DNA of 64,000 nt from Alkalimarinus sediminis (GCF_026427595.1 NZ_CP101527.1:3839001-3903000); one strand, 5' to 3'. Positions 40,723 through 49,341 are shown, numbered from the stretch's first letter. Program-made: numbers and translations. Notes: generated by a model not told the origin, from the sequence alone.

Positions 40723-41319
40723 ATGCCAGAACAATCAAGCAAGAATACTCAGCAAAATGCGACAATCAGCCTTCCTAGGGAACTACCCTTAGAAACGCCT
40801 TTATGGCGGTTTTCACTTTCAATATGGAAGCTCCCCGATGCGCAGTCCTCCCTCCTGTATCTACAAGATGAGTACGGGCTAAAAGTTAACCGCCTGCTAT
40901 TTTGTTGTTGGTTGGGGTTTGAAAAAAGGGAGCTACTAGCCGACAAGTTGGAGAGTGACCCATTATTAGCGCAATGGAGCAACCAAACTGTTGCACCATT
41001 GCGCTCAATAAGAAAACAACTGAAGCAGGTCGCCCCCCATCACCCTCAACTAAAAGCAACAGTGCAAAGTGCCGAGTTACAAGCAGAGCAAGTCGAACAA
41101 GCTTTGCTATTTAATAAAACCGACCTGTTTTCACAACCCTCCATGCAAGGTAAAACACTTCAGACCCTCTCTTATAATTTACAGAGCTATACGCAACAAG
41201 CTCTCAGCCATGATGACCAGATAGAACAAGAAGCTCTCATCCCCTATTTGATATCGTTGGTTCATGCTGCAATCCCTAACCATGAACGCACACATATTGA
41301 GGCCTATTTTGCTAAATAA
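40723..41319 (+). CDS. TIGR02444-family conserved protein
   Basis: 198 residues. The segment LETPLWRFSLSIWKLPDAQ with later LLFCCWLGFEKREL is typical of the TIGR02444 family, which is often found beside a YheS-like ABC-F gene as here. It is cytoplasmic and helical, with no catalytic motif seen. Function unknown. Confidence 0.8.
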   Translation: MPEQSSKNTQQNATISLPRELPLETPLWRFSLSIWKLPDAQSSLLYLQDEYGLKVNRLLFCCWLGFEKRELLADKLESDPLLAQWSNQTVAPLRSIRKQLKQVAPHHPQLKATVQSAELQAEQVEQALLFNKTDLFSQPSMQGKTLQTLSYNLQSYTQQALSHDDQIEQEALIPYLISLVHAAIPNHERTHIEAYFAK

Positions 41320-41394
41320 TTCAGAGCGACCTAAAAAAACCGCTATATTTACAATATAGCGTTCGATACCTAACACAGAGGCCACACAAGACAT

Positions 41395-41907
41395 ATGAAG
41401 TGGATTTACCGAATTTTTACCCTCATCATTTTAGCGGGTGCGTTAGCCATTCCCTTTTTTATGAAGAATAAACAAGGCGAGCCGATGATGAGTTTGCCCG
41501 GTTTAAAAGATCTTTCTCCAAGTTCAATAGTCTCTAATGTGCCGAGCCCTGCTTCTGATCGTACCGTTTACAAATGGAAAGATCACAATGGGGTATGGCA
41601 CTATGGCGATCAGCCTCCTGAGGGGGTTCAATTCAGTACATTAGTGGTAAACGACAAAACCAATATCATTCAGTCTACGCCAGTACCCAAGACAGACTCA
41701 GCTCCGACTAAGGCAACACTTAACAATGAGCCCAAGAACACCTATACCCCATCCAAGAACACCTATGCCCCACCCAAAAGTGATGAAGAGGTGCTCACAC
41801 TCGATAGAGCGCTCAATATTGTTGATGATGCCCATGCCGTTCGCGATATGATGGAACAGCGTAATCAGCACCTCGATGCGCTGACCGGCAATAAAGAGAA
41901 AAAGTAG
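41395..41907 (+). CDS. DUF4124-domain membrane-anchored protein
   Basis: 170 residues. One N-terminal helix (about 5-21) anchors or exports the protein; a DUF4124 domain follows (TVYKWKDHNGVWHYGDQPPEG). A tandem 21-bp duplication near 41735-41775 encodes two copies of KNTYxPxK. DUF4124 proteins are envelope proteins of unknown role. Confidence 0.82.
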   Translation: MKWIYRIFTLIILAGALAIPFFMKNKQGEPMMSLPGLKDLSPSSIVSNVPSPASDRTVYKWKDHNGVWHYGDQPPEGVQFSTLVVNDKTNIIQSTPVPKTDSAPTKATLNNEPKNTYTPSKNTYAPPKSDEEVLTLDRALNIVDDAHAVRDMMEQRNQHLDALTGNKEKK

Positions 41908-42016
41908 CCTATTACTCAAAAAACAAGTAAGTTAATAGTCAACTCAAACAGGGGCTGCGGTTTTGACAGCCCTATGAATTATTTAATAAAAATTTATCGT
42001 TAAGGACCAAACCCCG

Positions 42017-42706
42017 ATGAAAAAAATGCTCTTGGCCGCTGCCATTTTAAGCGCATCAACACTCACTCATGCTGCCGAAGCGGTTAAATCACTTGAAACG
42101 GATGAGCAAAAAGTCAGCTATAGCTTTGGTCTTATATTTGGCAAGCGCATGACCAGCGATATTCCTAACCTCGACTTAAATGTGTTTGTTCAAGGCCTTA
42201 AAGACGGATTCAAAGGTGACCCGGCACTGCTTACAGAACAACAGATTGAAGCCACACTGAAGCAGTTTCAAGAAGAACAACGAAGAGAGCAACTTCAGGC
42301 GTTTGAAGATATTGCTGAGAAAAACAAAGCAGCAGGCGAAGAATTCCTTGCCAATAACAAGAATAAAGAAGGCGTTGTAACCCTGGCAAACGGGTTGCAG
42401 TACAAGGTTATTAAAGCAGGCTCAGGGGCCAAACCAACATCAAAAAGTATGGTTAAAGTCCACTATAGCGGCAGCTTGATAGACGGCACGGTTTTCGATA
42501 GTTCAATCGAGCGAGGCGAGCCGGTTAGTTTCGCGGTAGATGGTGTTATTGCTGGATGGACACAGGCACTGCAAATGATGCCTGTAGGCAGTAAGTGGAA
42601 TCTCTATATCCCTTCTGACCTCGCTTATGGACCAGGCGGAAACCGAAGCATTGGGCCAAACGAAACACTATTGTTTGAAGTCGAGCTACTTGAAATACAA
42701 CAGTAA
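42017..42706 (+). CDS. FKBP-type peptidyl-prolyl isomerase, secreted
   Basis: 229 residues of the Mip/FkpA/FklB group. A signal peptide ends at THAAEA, a helical dimerisation domain follows (about 25-115), and a C-terminal FKBP domain has VKVHYSGSLIDGTVFDSS and IPSDLAYGPGG. It assists folding in the periplasm. It stands alone, with a perfect palindrome about 60 bp downstream. Confidence 0.9.
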   Translation: MKKMLLAAAILSASTLTHAAEAVKSLETDEQKVSYSFGLIFGKRMTSDIPNLDLNVFVQGLKDGFKGDPALLTEQQIEATLKQFQEEQRREQLQAFEDIAEKNKAAGEEFLANNKNKEGVVTLANGLQYKVIKAGSGAKPTSKSMVKVHYSGSLIDGTVFDSSIERGEPVSFAVDGVIAGWTQALQMMPVGSKWNLYIPSDLAYGPGGNRSIGPNETLLFEVELLEIQQ

Positions 42707-42766
42707 AAAAGGCGGTTGCGACAATAGACAGAGCAACTTGCTCCGCATTTGACGTTTGCCATCACG

Positions 42767-42800
42767 CCTATCTATCCCCGCCTAGGCGGGGATAGATAGG
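42767..42800. repeat. Perfect 34-bp palindrome
   Basis: Seventeen bases starting CCTATCTATCCCCG are followed at once by their exact reverse complement, with CCTAGG at the centre and no spacer. It lies between the convergent FKBP and WD40-like genes. A zero-loop palindrome could end transcription as a hairpin or be a degenerate REP-type element (CCCCGCC core). No T-tract follows on either strand. Confidence 0.75.
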
Positions 42801-42884
42801 ATACAAGAAGTCATTATTTATTAAAAACGCTGTTCAATTCAGGTAACCACCGTCCATTCGATCTAGCACTGCGATAACTGAAGC

Positions 42885-43883
42885 TTACTTCGCAAACTCT
42901 TGCAACATCCCATCTGACATTAACGCAATAACTCCACCCGGCTTATTAGAAAAAACTGCGGCAGTCACCGCTTTACTTGAAGCGCCACCGTAAGCTTTTC
43001 TTGGGCTTGCCTGCCAAGTCGATTCAACAGTTCCTGATGGCACGGCTATCATAGACAGCTTACCTTGGAAGGTCCCAAGCAGTAGCGTGCTTTCGTCATC
43101 TGAAAACCTGGCTGAGGTAAAGTTAGTGTAGCGATTAGGCAGTTTCAAAACAGGCTCTCCACTCACTAAGTCCCATACAATGGAGTCCTCTCTTTGAGAG
43201 GTCGTAAAGCCATATTTTCCTTTACTGGAAATAGCGACGGTTTTAATTTGGTTTTGATGAGTAAACTGCTGAACCTGCTTGCCACTTTTTAAATCCCACA
43301 CTTTAGCGGTTAAATCATCGCCTCCGGTAATGCCCCATCGACCATCATCGGATACGCCCACAGAGCGCACCTCTGCTTGATGCTCAAAAGTAAAAACTCG
43401 ACTCCCCGCCTGCATATCAAAATACATGGCAGTGCGATTGTTCATGCCCAGTAGTGCGTAGCGGCCATCCCAGGATAGTTCCATCGCGAGTACTCTGGCG
43501 GGCGCCTTCCAAAACGCTACAGATTTACCCGTTGCGGTTTCCCACAACACAACGTTGTCTTCAACCGCGGTTGCCGCCAATGTACCATCGCCGGAAATTG
43601 AAGCAGCTCGAATTAAGCTCTTTTCGTCGGCGGCATGGTTCCAATCAAACAAACGCTCTTTTTTGGCTACATCCCAGAGGCTACCTCCATGGTGAATTGA
43701 GCCTATCAGGGCATAACGGCCATCACGGGAAATATCACCACTCAAAAAGCCCTGCACAGCGAGTTCTGCTTTTGATTCAGGCCCTTTACCGCCACACCCA
43801 GCCAAGATTAGTAGTGCAATAGATAAGCAAAGTGAATTTTTAACCCATGTATATAAACGATAGTTTGATTGCACCATATTCAT
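42885..43883 (-). CDS. WD40-like repeat lipoprotein
   Basis: About 332 residues. The lipoprotein signal ends LLILAGCGG, and the rest is a run of seven or so beta-propeller blades with GxxxVWDL-type ends (TAKVWDLKSGKQV, NVVLWETATGKSV). It is predicted to be a membrane-anchored beta-propeller, perhaps a scaffold. A TTG one codon earlier (43886) is better spaced from AGGAG. It converges on the FKBP gene. Confidence 0.8.
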   Translation of the reverse strand: MNMVQSNYRLYTWVKNSLCLSIALLILAGCGGKGPESKAELAVQGFLSGDISRDGRYALIGSIHHGGSLWDVAKKERLFDWNHAADEKSLIRAASISGDGTLAATAVEDNVVLWETATGKSVAFWKAPARVLAMELSWDGRYALLGMNNRTAMYFDMQAGSRVFTFEHQAEVRSVGVSDDGRWGITGGDDLTAKVWDLKSGKQVQQFTHQNQIKTVAISSKGKYGFTTSQREDSIVWDLVSGEPVLKLPNRYTNFTSARFSDDESTLLLGTFQGKLSMIAVPSGTVESTWQASPRKAYGGASSKAVTAAVFSNKPGGVIALMSDGMLQEFAK

Positions 43884-43972
43884 CAAACGAAAACACTCCT
43901 GCTAAGAACTCAAAGGGAATAGGCTATTGTTAGGTATCAGTTTAGACAAAGATAGGATCAAAAAAGAAGAAG

Positions 43973-43991
43973 TTTGTGAAAAAATCACAAA
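43973..43991. repeat. Short inverted repeat 5' of the WD40-like gene
   Basis: TTTGTGA, five A residues, then TCACAAA form a 7-bp dyad. It resembles a CRP half-site pair, but the half-sites are 5 bp apart rather than 6, so a CRP operator is uncertain. It is about 90 bp upstream of the lipoprotein start codon. Confidence 0.25.
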
Positions 43992-44126
43992 AATAGAGAT
44001 GCTAAGCAGGATCTTATTAAAAAATCACCTGCTTAACGAAAAAACTGCCCGCAGAAAAAAGGCTAATAACACGCTATAAACACTTGCTTGGGTTGAAGCT
44101 GCTAACAAGCCATATAATCTTAGTGA

Positions 44127-44597
44127 TTATGCAACCTGGTCGGCATGAGCATTATGGAGCACCTCAAGCAATGCATCTTCAAACTCAAAACGGTCTTCAA
44201 GCACTTCACCTAACTTAGACATTTCATTGCCTAGTGCGGCTAAACCATCATCAACCTTATGCACGTTATCAAACTGATCATTAAATCTTAACGCGGCTTC
44301 TGTTGTAATCTCAATTTGAGGGATGATCTTTTTAGCGAGTTCCAAGCCGCCATCATCAAACTCTTTGGCTTCCTGAATCAGTTGTTCGTAGACCTCAAAA
44401 TGACCCGCAGAAACATAATCTACAAGGATCTGACAAAAATTTTGGTATTTACTAACTAGCGCTTCTGGTGACTCACTTTCCGTCGATGTGATTTCGCAAT
44501 AAAGAACAATAAGATCTTGTCGCTCTTTTAACCACTTATCGACGATATCACTCACGCCTCCCCAACGCTCTTTTGCATTACGGCAATTTTCGAGCAT
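44127..44597 (-). CDS. rsd: Rsd/AlgQ anti-sigma-70 regulator
   Basis: 156 residues. The protein aligns with E. coli Rsd and Pseudomonas AlgQ along its length: DKWLKERQDLIVLYCEI, FCQILVDYVSAGHFEVYEQL and LGEVLEDRFEFEDALLE. The family binds sigma-70 and lowers its use by RNA polymerase. In P. aeruginosa algQ sits beside dsbH and hemY; here it is beside dsbB but 30 kb from hemY. A nested inverted repeat lies in its 5' region. Confidence 0.9.
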   Translation of the reverse strand: MLENCRNAKERWGGVSDIVDKWLKERQDLIVLYCEITSTESESPEALVSKYQNFCQILVDYVSAGHFEVYEQLIQEAKEFDDGGLELAKKIIPQIEITTEAALRFNDQFDNVHKVDDGLAALGNEMSKLGEVLEDRFEFEDALLEVLHNAHADQVA

Positions 44598-44922
44598 AAC
44601 AGTCCCCTTGACCCAAGTCTTTTTCGCAAGATTATTCGATACTGACCGGTTTCAGAAAACACTCTGAAAAATATAAAGTCGAATAATCGTTGCGTCCTAG
44701 TTTATTGTTTTCTTCCGCCCCCTACAGGCTCACCCCATACTTTATGCGAGCCTTGAAAACGAAGCAAGCTTAGAACCTAAACAAAATGTGAAATCATCGC
44801 AAGGGGTATTTGATTTATTCAACCTAACTCACTGAACAATGGGGCAGTTACCTCTAACAGGCCAGTTCCCTATATCAGACCAGTATCTCTCCCCTACCAG
44901 GGCATGAGCTGGTCAGGATTGC
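44598..44922. other. Intergenic region between rsd and dsbB
   Basis: 325 bp, with no ORF supported on either strand. It contains the nested inverted repeat listed separately, the rsd ribosome binding site (AGGGGAC, minus strand) and, toward dsbB, three short gaccag/ggccag-like runs without clear structure. Confidence 0.6.
44625..44694. repeat. 70-bp nested inverted repeat in the rsd leader
   Basis: Outer arms CGCAAGATTATTCGA (44625-44639) and TCGAATAATCGTTGCG (44679-44694) pair with a single extra base. Between them TTTCAGA (44650) and TCTGAAA (44663) form an inner 7-bp stem. The element is only 28 bp upstream of the rsd start and would fold in the rsd leader RNA. No T-run follows it on the minus strand, so a simple terminator is unlikely. 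Confidence 0.65.
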
Positions 44923-45426
44923 CTAAGACTTTCTTAATAACTGAAATAAGCCCATCAAGCCAATTGAGATAAATACCACCAAGGTCCAACCAGGAATACT
45001 TAACCCTAAAAACACCCACTGCACTTCTGCACAATCACCAGTACCGCTCAACATCATGGTCAATACCTCCTGCATAGGAAAGTATTCCATATTATCTACG
45101 ATATAACTTAAACCCGGCCCACATGCAGGAATTTCATCAGCCGGTAAGCTTTGTAACCACAATTGTCTGCTTGACAGTCCAGCGCCAATCCCTGCGACTA
45201 ACATTAGCAATACACCATAAATTTTGGTGCCGACTTTGGCAGGATTATGAATCGCGGCGATAAGCGCCAATACCCCGATAGTTATCACAACAATGCGTTG
45301 GGACATGCAGAGGGGACAGGGTTCAAGGCCTTTTATATACTCTAGAAAAAATGCAAACGCCATCAAGGATGAGCAGGCCAAAAACAGTAGCAGATTAAGC
45401 AGGCGCGTCGCGGGAATGGTCATCAA
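44923..45426 (-). CDS. dsbB: Disulfide bond formation protein B
   Basis: 167 residues with four membrane helices. The first periplasmic loop has the redox pair CPLC (Cys37/40) and the second loop the Cys pair separated by about 27 residues (CGPGLSYIV ... GDCAE). It reoxidises DsbA using ubiquinone. It lies upstream of rsd on the same strand, with the hydrolase gene further upstream. Confidence 0.93.
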   Translation of the reverse strand: MMTIPATRLLNLLLFLACSSLMAFAFFLEYIKGLEPCPLCMSQRIVVITIGVLALIAAIHNPAKVGTKIYGVLLMLVAGIGAGLSSRQLWLQSLPADEIPACGPGLSYIVDNMEYFPMQEVLTMMLSGTGDCAEVQWVFLGLSIPGWTLVVFISIGLMGLFQLLRKS

Positions 45427-45549
45427 GTTCTCCAGTGGAACATATTCAGGGTTAATCTAAAACAGGCAAAACATAATGACATGTCACAACTGTTGCAAGT
45501 TAAATTAAGTTAAAACTACCCAACTCTATCACAATCAAAGTGTAAAAAA

Positions 45550-46428
45550 TCAGGTGTCTATCGACTGTCTGAAATCTAAGTAGGTGCTCAATACCCGCTG
45601 CGGAGTCTCAATATGAGGGTAATGCCCAACGCCTTCTAACCGAACCACATCACCGTTTTCAACCATATATTCGTAACGATCGGCCATATCACGACCTGAT
45701 ACAGGGTCCTCTAGGCCATTAATAAAGCGCATGGGTGTTGGTGTTTTTTGCAAGGCACTAACCCAACGATTGCGGTGACAACGTCGCTCTTCAATATACC
45801 GAACTAAACGATGAATTAAACCTAACCCATTGTTGTATTTAATTAAATCCCAGAAGTTCTGCAGCAACTCCTGATCGGGTTGATTAGCTGCACCAAACAA
45901 ACGACACATCGCTTTTTCATAAGTGCTTCGAGTGATAAATCGGCTAACGATGCCACCAAAAGCACTGCTCAATAAGCGCTGTATAAATACTGGCTGGTGA
46001 GTTTCAGGAAATAGCCCACCATTTAGAAAGCAAACACTCTTTATTTCGCAGTCATGGGTTTGCTCTAACTGCCGAGCTAATAACTCCTGTGCAACACTGA
46101 CACCGAAGTCATGGCAGATCACATCACACTGCTGAACACCTAACTCTCGTAAAAAACCAGAGAGCAAGTCGGCCTGATCAAGAACATTGTAATCATAGTC
46201 AACAGGCTTGTCCGAGAAACCAAAGCCGATTAAATCGATAGCGATAACAAAATACCGTTCGGTAAGCGCGGGCCAAAGGGCGTGCCAATCCCACGAAGCG
46301 GTCGGGAAACCATGTATCAGTACTAACGGCTCTCCCCGCCCCTCAATTCGACAAAAAATTGAGTGATCACGGTAGGTAAACCACTTCCCTCCCTGTTGCC
46401 AGCTATCCAAGCTTGCGGATGTGTCCAT
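45550..46428 (-). CDS. Alpha/beta hydrolase with Asp nucleophile
   Basis: 292 residues. HGFPTASWDWHALWP is the oxyanion-hole segment, the elbow is CHDFGVS, giving Asp (about 104) rather than Ser, and the acid and His lie in NGLEDPVSG and EGVGHYPHIE. An Asp nucleophile is typical of haloalkane dehalogenases and epoxide hydrolases, and MEST-like proteins are also close in pattern. The substrate is unknown. Confidence 0.82.
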   Translation of the reverse strand: MDTSASLDSWQQGGKWFTYRDHSIFCRIEGRGEPLVLIHGFPTASWDWHALWPALTERYFVIAIDLIGFGFSDKPVDYDYNVLDQADLLSGFLRELGVQQCDVICHDFGVSVAQELLARQLEQTHDCEIKSVCFLNGGLFPETHQPVFIQRLLSSAFGGIVSRFITRSTYEKAMCRLFGAANQPDQELLQNFWDLIKYNNGLGLIHRLVRYIEERRCHRNRWVSALQKTPTPMRFINGLEDPVSGRDMADRYEYMVENGDVVRLEGVGHYPHIETPQRVLSTYLDFRQSIDT

Positions 46429-46838
46429 AATTGCCTCTATATGGCAGTTTTTTGCCTTTATATGTAAAGCTTACTTTACAGTTATTGTTATACTTGGGAT
46501 CTGAGTATTTTGCCCTCCGGCTATAGTAGCATCTCCAACCGCAAAATTTTCAATAATAGTGCAGGTTAAGTGACTGACTGCGTTGATCTATTTTTATCTT
46601 TTTAGAACCAAAGCTCAACCTGATAAAAAATATTTTTTGGCGGCCTGACACTTCAAGTACGATGGCAGGCAAATTGCGTATAAATAATAAGATCAGTCAC
46701 TCAACTAAACCCTTGAGAGGTTTATGGCCACTCTACAAGGGGTATTAAAGGCGGCTTTTTTCTCATTAAATCGATTAAGCAGCCGATAGCCATTATATAC
46801 ATCACCAGATACGTATTCGGTGATAGGAGGTTTGGGTT
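46429..46838. other. Gene-poor region with regulatory structure
   Basis: 410 bp between the hydrolase and the 54-residue ORF. It contains the sigma-54-like promoter (46663-46677), flanking inverted repeats AGTGACTGA (46569) and TCAGTCACT (46693), and a possible 21-codon ORF at 46724-46789 preceded by GAGAGG. AT-rich runs dominate the rest. Confidence 0.5.
46663..46677 (+). promoter_or_regulatory. Sigma-54-like (-24/-12) promoter
   Basis: TGGCAGGCAAATTGC has GG and GC exactly 12 bp apart and matches the TGGCACG-N4-TTGC consensus at most positions. Transcription would start near 46689 and run rightward into the small ORFs at 46724 and 46839. The flanking inverted repeats could bind an activator. 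RpoN use is inferred only from the motif. Confidence 0.5.
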
Positions 46839-47003
46839 ATGCATTACCAACAGAATGAGTATTTAGAAAGACTTACTAGACTTCACAGCCTCAAATTGGA
46901 GCAGGCCAATAAAGCTAAAATAAGCCCCAATAGCCTAATGTACATGGTATTAAAGGCTGAAGCTGAGGCTATCGATCAAGAACTTAAAAGCCGACAGAGT
47001 TAG
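46839..47003 (+). CDS. 54-residue helical small protein
   Basis: A short ORF with a strong ribosome binding site (TAGGAGG, 9 nt upstream). The product starts MHYQQNEYLERLTRLHSLKL, is charged, lacks Cys and hydrophobic segments, and is predicted to be two helices. No family recognised. It follows a sigma-54-like promoter by about 160 bp and is followed by a 9-bp hairpin, which suggests its own transcription unit. Confidence 0.55.
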   Translation: MHYQQNEYLERLTRLHSLKLEQANKAKISPNSLMYMVLKAEAEAIDQELKSRQS

Positions 47004-47020
47004 CGCTCATCCTATATTTT

Positions 47021-47046
47021 TCTGACCTGGTGCTTATCAGGTCAGA
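47021..47046 (+). terminator. Hairpin downstream of the 54-residue ORF
   Basis: A perfect 9-bp stem (TCTGACCTG / CAGGTCAGA) with an 8-nt loop begins 17 bp after the stop codon. The position fits a terminator, but there is no T-tract after it, so it may be a weak terminator or a 3' stabilising stem. Confidence 0.4.
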
Positions 47047-47270
47047 AATCAGCCTTTGTTAATGTAAGTTCATAACAGGTAAATTATGGGCGCGGCGGCT
47101 TACTTAGATTTACGTTCCTCTAGGTACTATCCGGACTGGCAATTAGCCAACATAACCCTTCTCATGTTACATTCCGCTTTCCACAGCGGTCTGCATTGTC
47201 GTTTTTAATATGCAGGCTTATTTCAATCCTAAAAGTATCAGATTTTTTTACAGTTTTCCGGGGTTAATCC

Positions 47271-47825
47271 ATGCAAGATATTCTTGAGTCAAGCTTCCGT
47301 CAGATCATCGATGCGGTAGGAGAAGATGTTAAACGGGAAGGTTTAGTCGACACGCCTAAACGCGCCGCTAAAGCCATGGAATTCTTGACCCAAGGGTACC
47401 GCCAGGATTTAGACGAAATTATCAATAATGCCATTTTCGAGTCTGATAATGATGAAATGGTCATTGTTAAAGATATTGAGCTTTACTCTCTGTGCGAGCA
47501 TCACATGCTGCCGTTTATTGGTAAGTGTCATATTGCCTACATTCCAAACGGCAAAGTATTAGGCTTGTCTAAGTTTGCACGAATTATCGATATGTTCGCC
47601 CGACGCCTTCAAATTCAAGAAAACCTCACACGCCAAATCGCTGAAGCGGTGCAGCAAGTAACCGGTGCTAAAGGTGTTGGCGTGGTCATAGAGGCAAAGC
47701 ATATGTGCATGATGATGCGTGGAGTCGAAAAGCAAAACTCTGTGATGAGCTCATCAATGATGTTAGGTACTATGAGGGAGTCTCAAGCTGCCCGCTCTGA
47801 GTTTCTAACACTCATTAGTCGTTAA
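47271..47825 (+). CDS. folE: GTP cyclohydrolase I
   Basis: 184 residues. It opens GTP to dihydroneopterin triphosphate, the first step of folate synthesis. Zinc ligands are in CEHHMLPF and in the KHMCMMMRG segment, and the GLSKFARI loop is present. It is 37 bp upstream of folX on the same strand, forming a pterin pair. The 267-bp region before it shows no recognised riboswitch. Confidence 0.95.
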   Translation: MQDILESSFRQIIDAVGEDVKREGLVDTPKRAAKAMEFLTQGYRQDLDEIINNAIFESDNDEMVIVKDIELYSLCEHHMLPFIGKCHIAYIPNGKVLGLSKFARIIDMFARRLQIQENLTRQIAEAVQQVTGAKGVGVVIEAKHMCMMMRGVEKQNSVMSSSMMLGTMRESQAARSEFLTLISR

Positions 47826-47862
47826 GCTTATTATCACTATAGCGCTTTAGGTCGAGATTATT

Positions 47863-48222
47863 ATGTCATCAGTTGCAACTATAAATATTAAAAATCTGCG
47901 ATTAAGAACATTCATTGGCATTAAAGATGAAGAGATTAATAATCAGCAAGATGTGCTGATCAACGCTACTATTCGCTACGATGCCAAAAAAGCGATTGCT
48001 GAAAACTGCATTGAGAGCGCATTGAACTACCGCACAATCACCAAACAGATTATTAAACTGGTTGAAGATAATCGCTTTGCCCTGCTTGAGAGAATGACTC
48101 ATGAAATACTGAGCATCATTATGAGCTATGAGGATGTTGTTGATGCATCGGTTGAAATAGATAAACCTTACGCTCTGCGTTATGCAGATTCAGTGTCGGT
48201 GACGCTGTCTGCGTCTAGATAG
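47863..48222 (+). CDS. folX: Dihydroneopterin triphosphate 2'-epimerase
   Basis: 119 residues of the FolB/FolX fold. The whole length matches E. coli FolX ([47 protein letters not shown]), so FolX is preferred to the aldolase FolB. It epimerises dihydroneopterin triphosphate. Adjacent folE supplies its substrate. In Pseudomonas folX is linked with folE2 and folM, for tetrahydromonapterin. Confidence 0.92.
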   Translation: MSSVATINIKNLRLRTFIGIKDEEINNQQDVLINATIRYDAKKAIAENCIESALNYRTITKQIIKLVEDNRFALLERMTHEILSIIMSYEDVVDASVEIDKPYALRYADSVSVTLSASR

Positions 48223-48285
48223 TCGCCACAACCACAGTAAGAAGACCCCGTGATAATAAGATCCACTGAATAATAAGGAGCTTTC

Positions 48286-48732
48286 ATGACATACAGCGAC
48301 CCGCATAACGACGAACAAATCAGCACCATATTGCATCAAGTAAAAACGATTGCACTAGTAGGCGCTAGCAACAAAGAAGATCGGCCTAGCTATCGAGTAA
48401 TGCGTTTTATGCAACAAAAGGGCTTCAAGATCATTCCTGTGAGCCCTCGACTAGCCGGCCAAACACTACTCGGCGAAACCGTCTACGAAAGCCTTGATTC
48501 TATTCCCCAAGCAGTTGATATGGTCGATCTGTTTGTCAATTCAGAGCGAGTGACTCCCATTATAGAGAGCGCTATTGCATTGTCTCCTAGTATTATTTGG
48601 ATGCAGATAGGCGTAATCAACATAGCGGCTGCTGAACTTGCCAAAGCAAAAGGCATTAATGTGGTAATGGACCGCTGCCCGAAAAAAGAGATCGAGCGTT
48701 TAGGCTTGTTTAGCGGAGAGACCTCCTCATAG
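48286..48732 (+). CDS. CoA-binding domain protein (YccU-like)
   Basis: 148 residues of the small Rossmann-type CoA-binding family. KTIALVGASNKEDRPSYRVM is the nucleotide-binding loop, and IWMQIGVINIAAAELAKAKGINVVMDRCPKKE is characteristic of YccU-like proteins (the Cys is conserved). The role is unknown. Two hairpins follow, one overlapping the stop. Confidence 0.88.
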   Translation: MTYSDPHNDEQISTILHQVKTIALVGASNKEDRPSYRVMRFMQQKGFKIIPVSPRLAGQTLLGETVYESLDSIPQAVDMVDLFVNSERVTPIIESAIALSPSIIWMQIGVINIAAAELAKAKGINVVMDRCPKKEIERLGLFSGETSS

Positions 48733-48790
48733 GGAGGTCATTCATAAAGCTTAGGTTCATAACAGCTAGGATAGAGATCTAGCTGTTATG
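48720..48790. terminator. Two hairpins between convergent genes
   Basis: A 7-bp stem (GACCTCC / GGAGGTC, 48720-48739) overlaps the YccU-like stop, and a perfect 12-bp stem (CATAACAGCTAG / CTAGCTGTTATG, 48758-48790) overlaps the stop of the leftward DUF3565 gene. Their position between convergent genes suggests transcript ends; neither has a good T-tract. Confidence 0.5.
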
Positions 48791-49240
48791 ATAGTAAAAC
48801 AGCTGATACCGTACCCTCCCCTTTTCACGCAGTACAAACCTCTCCCCCGGCGCAATTACCGCAGCAAACTCTGAATCGATCACATACCCTATTGTTTTGT
48901 CTGCAATCTGTTGGTAAATCAGCTCACCCTCATGCACCACAACTTTAACCCAGGTATCTGCATCGTTGCACTGTAGGTCTGCATCCTTTTCGCTAATCGC
49001 CTGTTGAGTCAACATAGCCGAGCATGCGATTTGCTGAGCCTCTGACGGTATTCTTGGCATATTGCACTTCAAACAGTCCAACAAGGTTCCTAGCGCACGT
49101 TTACGCCCCTCAACCTCTAACACCCAAGGACGATTAATCCAAGGCGGGTTGTGTCTGACATGCTGAGCATGACCACACTCCAGGTCGGCAACCCAATCAC
49201 CTTGATCATCAATATGAAATCCAACAATACCCTTGTTCAC
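48779..49240 (-). CDS. DUF3565-DUF1971 fusion protein
   Basis: 153 residues in two parts. The N-terminal half matches DUF3565 (GDWVADLECGHAQHVRHNPPW with a later CLKCNMP), a likely small metal-binding domain. The C-terminal half (WVKVVVHEGELIYQQI ... VIAPGERFVLREKGRVRYQLFYY) is a cupin of the DUF1971/TehB-N type, like E. coli YeaR. YeaR is induced by nitrate and nitric oxide, which would fit the nitrate-reducing lifestyle, but no such regulation is shown here. Confidence 0.75.
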   Translation of the reverse strand: MNKGIVGFHIDDQGDWVADLECGHAQHVRHNPPWINRPWVLEVEGRKRALGTLLDCLKCNMPRIPSEAQQIACSAMLTQQAISEKDADLQCNDADTWVKVVVHEGELIYQQIADKTIGYVIDSEFAAVIAPGERFVLREKGRVRYQLFYYHNS

Positions 49241-49341
49241 ACGCCACCTTACTAATCTTCACTAACCGCCTTATCGGAGGTAATGATATACTCTTGCTTA
49301 GACAAGACAAATCTCTAACCTTCTGCTCCCAGGTTTTCTCA

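Noticed and set aside
43973-43991. Possible CRP operator 5' of the WD40-like gene
   Set aside because: The half-sites TGTGA/TCACA are spaced 5 bp, not 6, so I list it only as a weak inverted repeat.
46724-46789. 21-codon ORF with GAGAGG upstream in the sigma-54-like locus
   Set aside because: Too short and without any recognisable leader-peptide feature; kept only as a note in the region entry.
47004-47270. Riboswitch or small ORF before folE
   Set aside because: Some short inverted pairs and a 40-codon frame exist, but neither shows a known motif, a ribosome binding site or a consistent fold.
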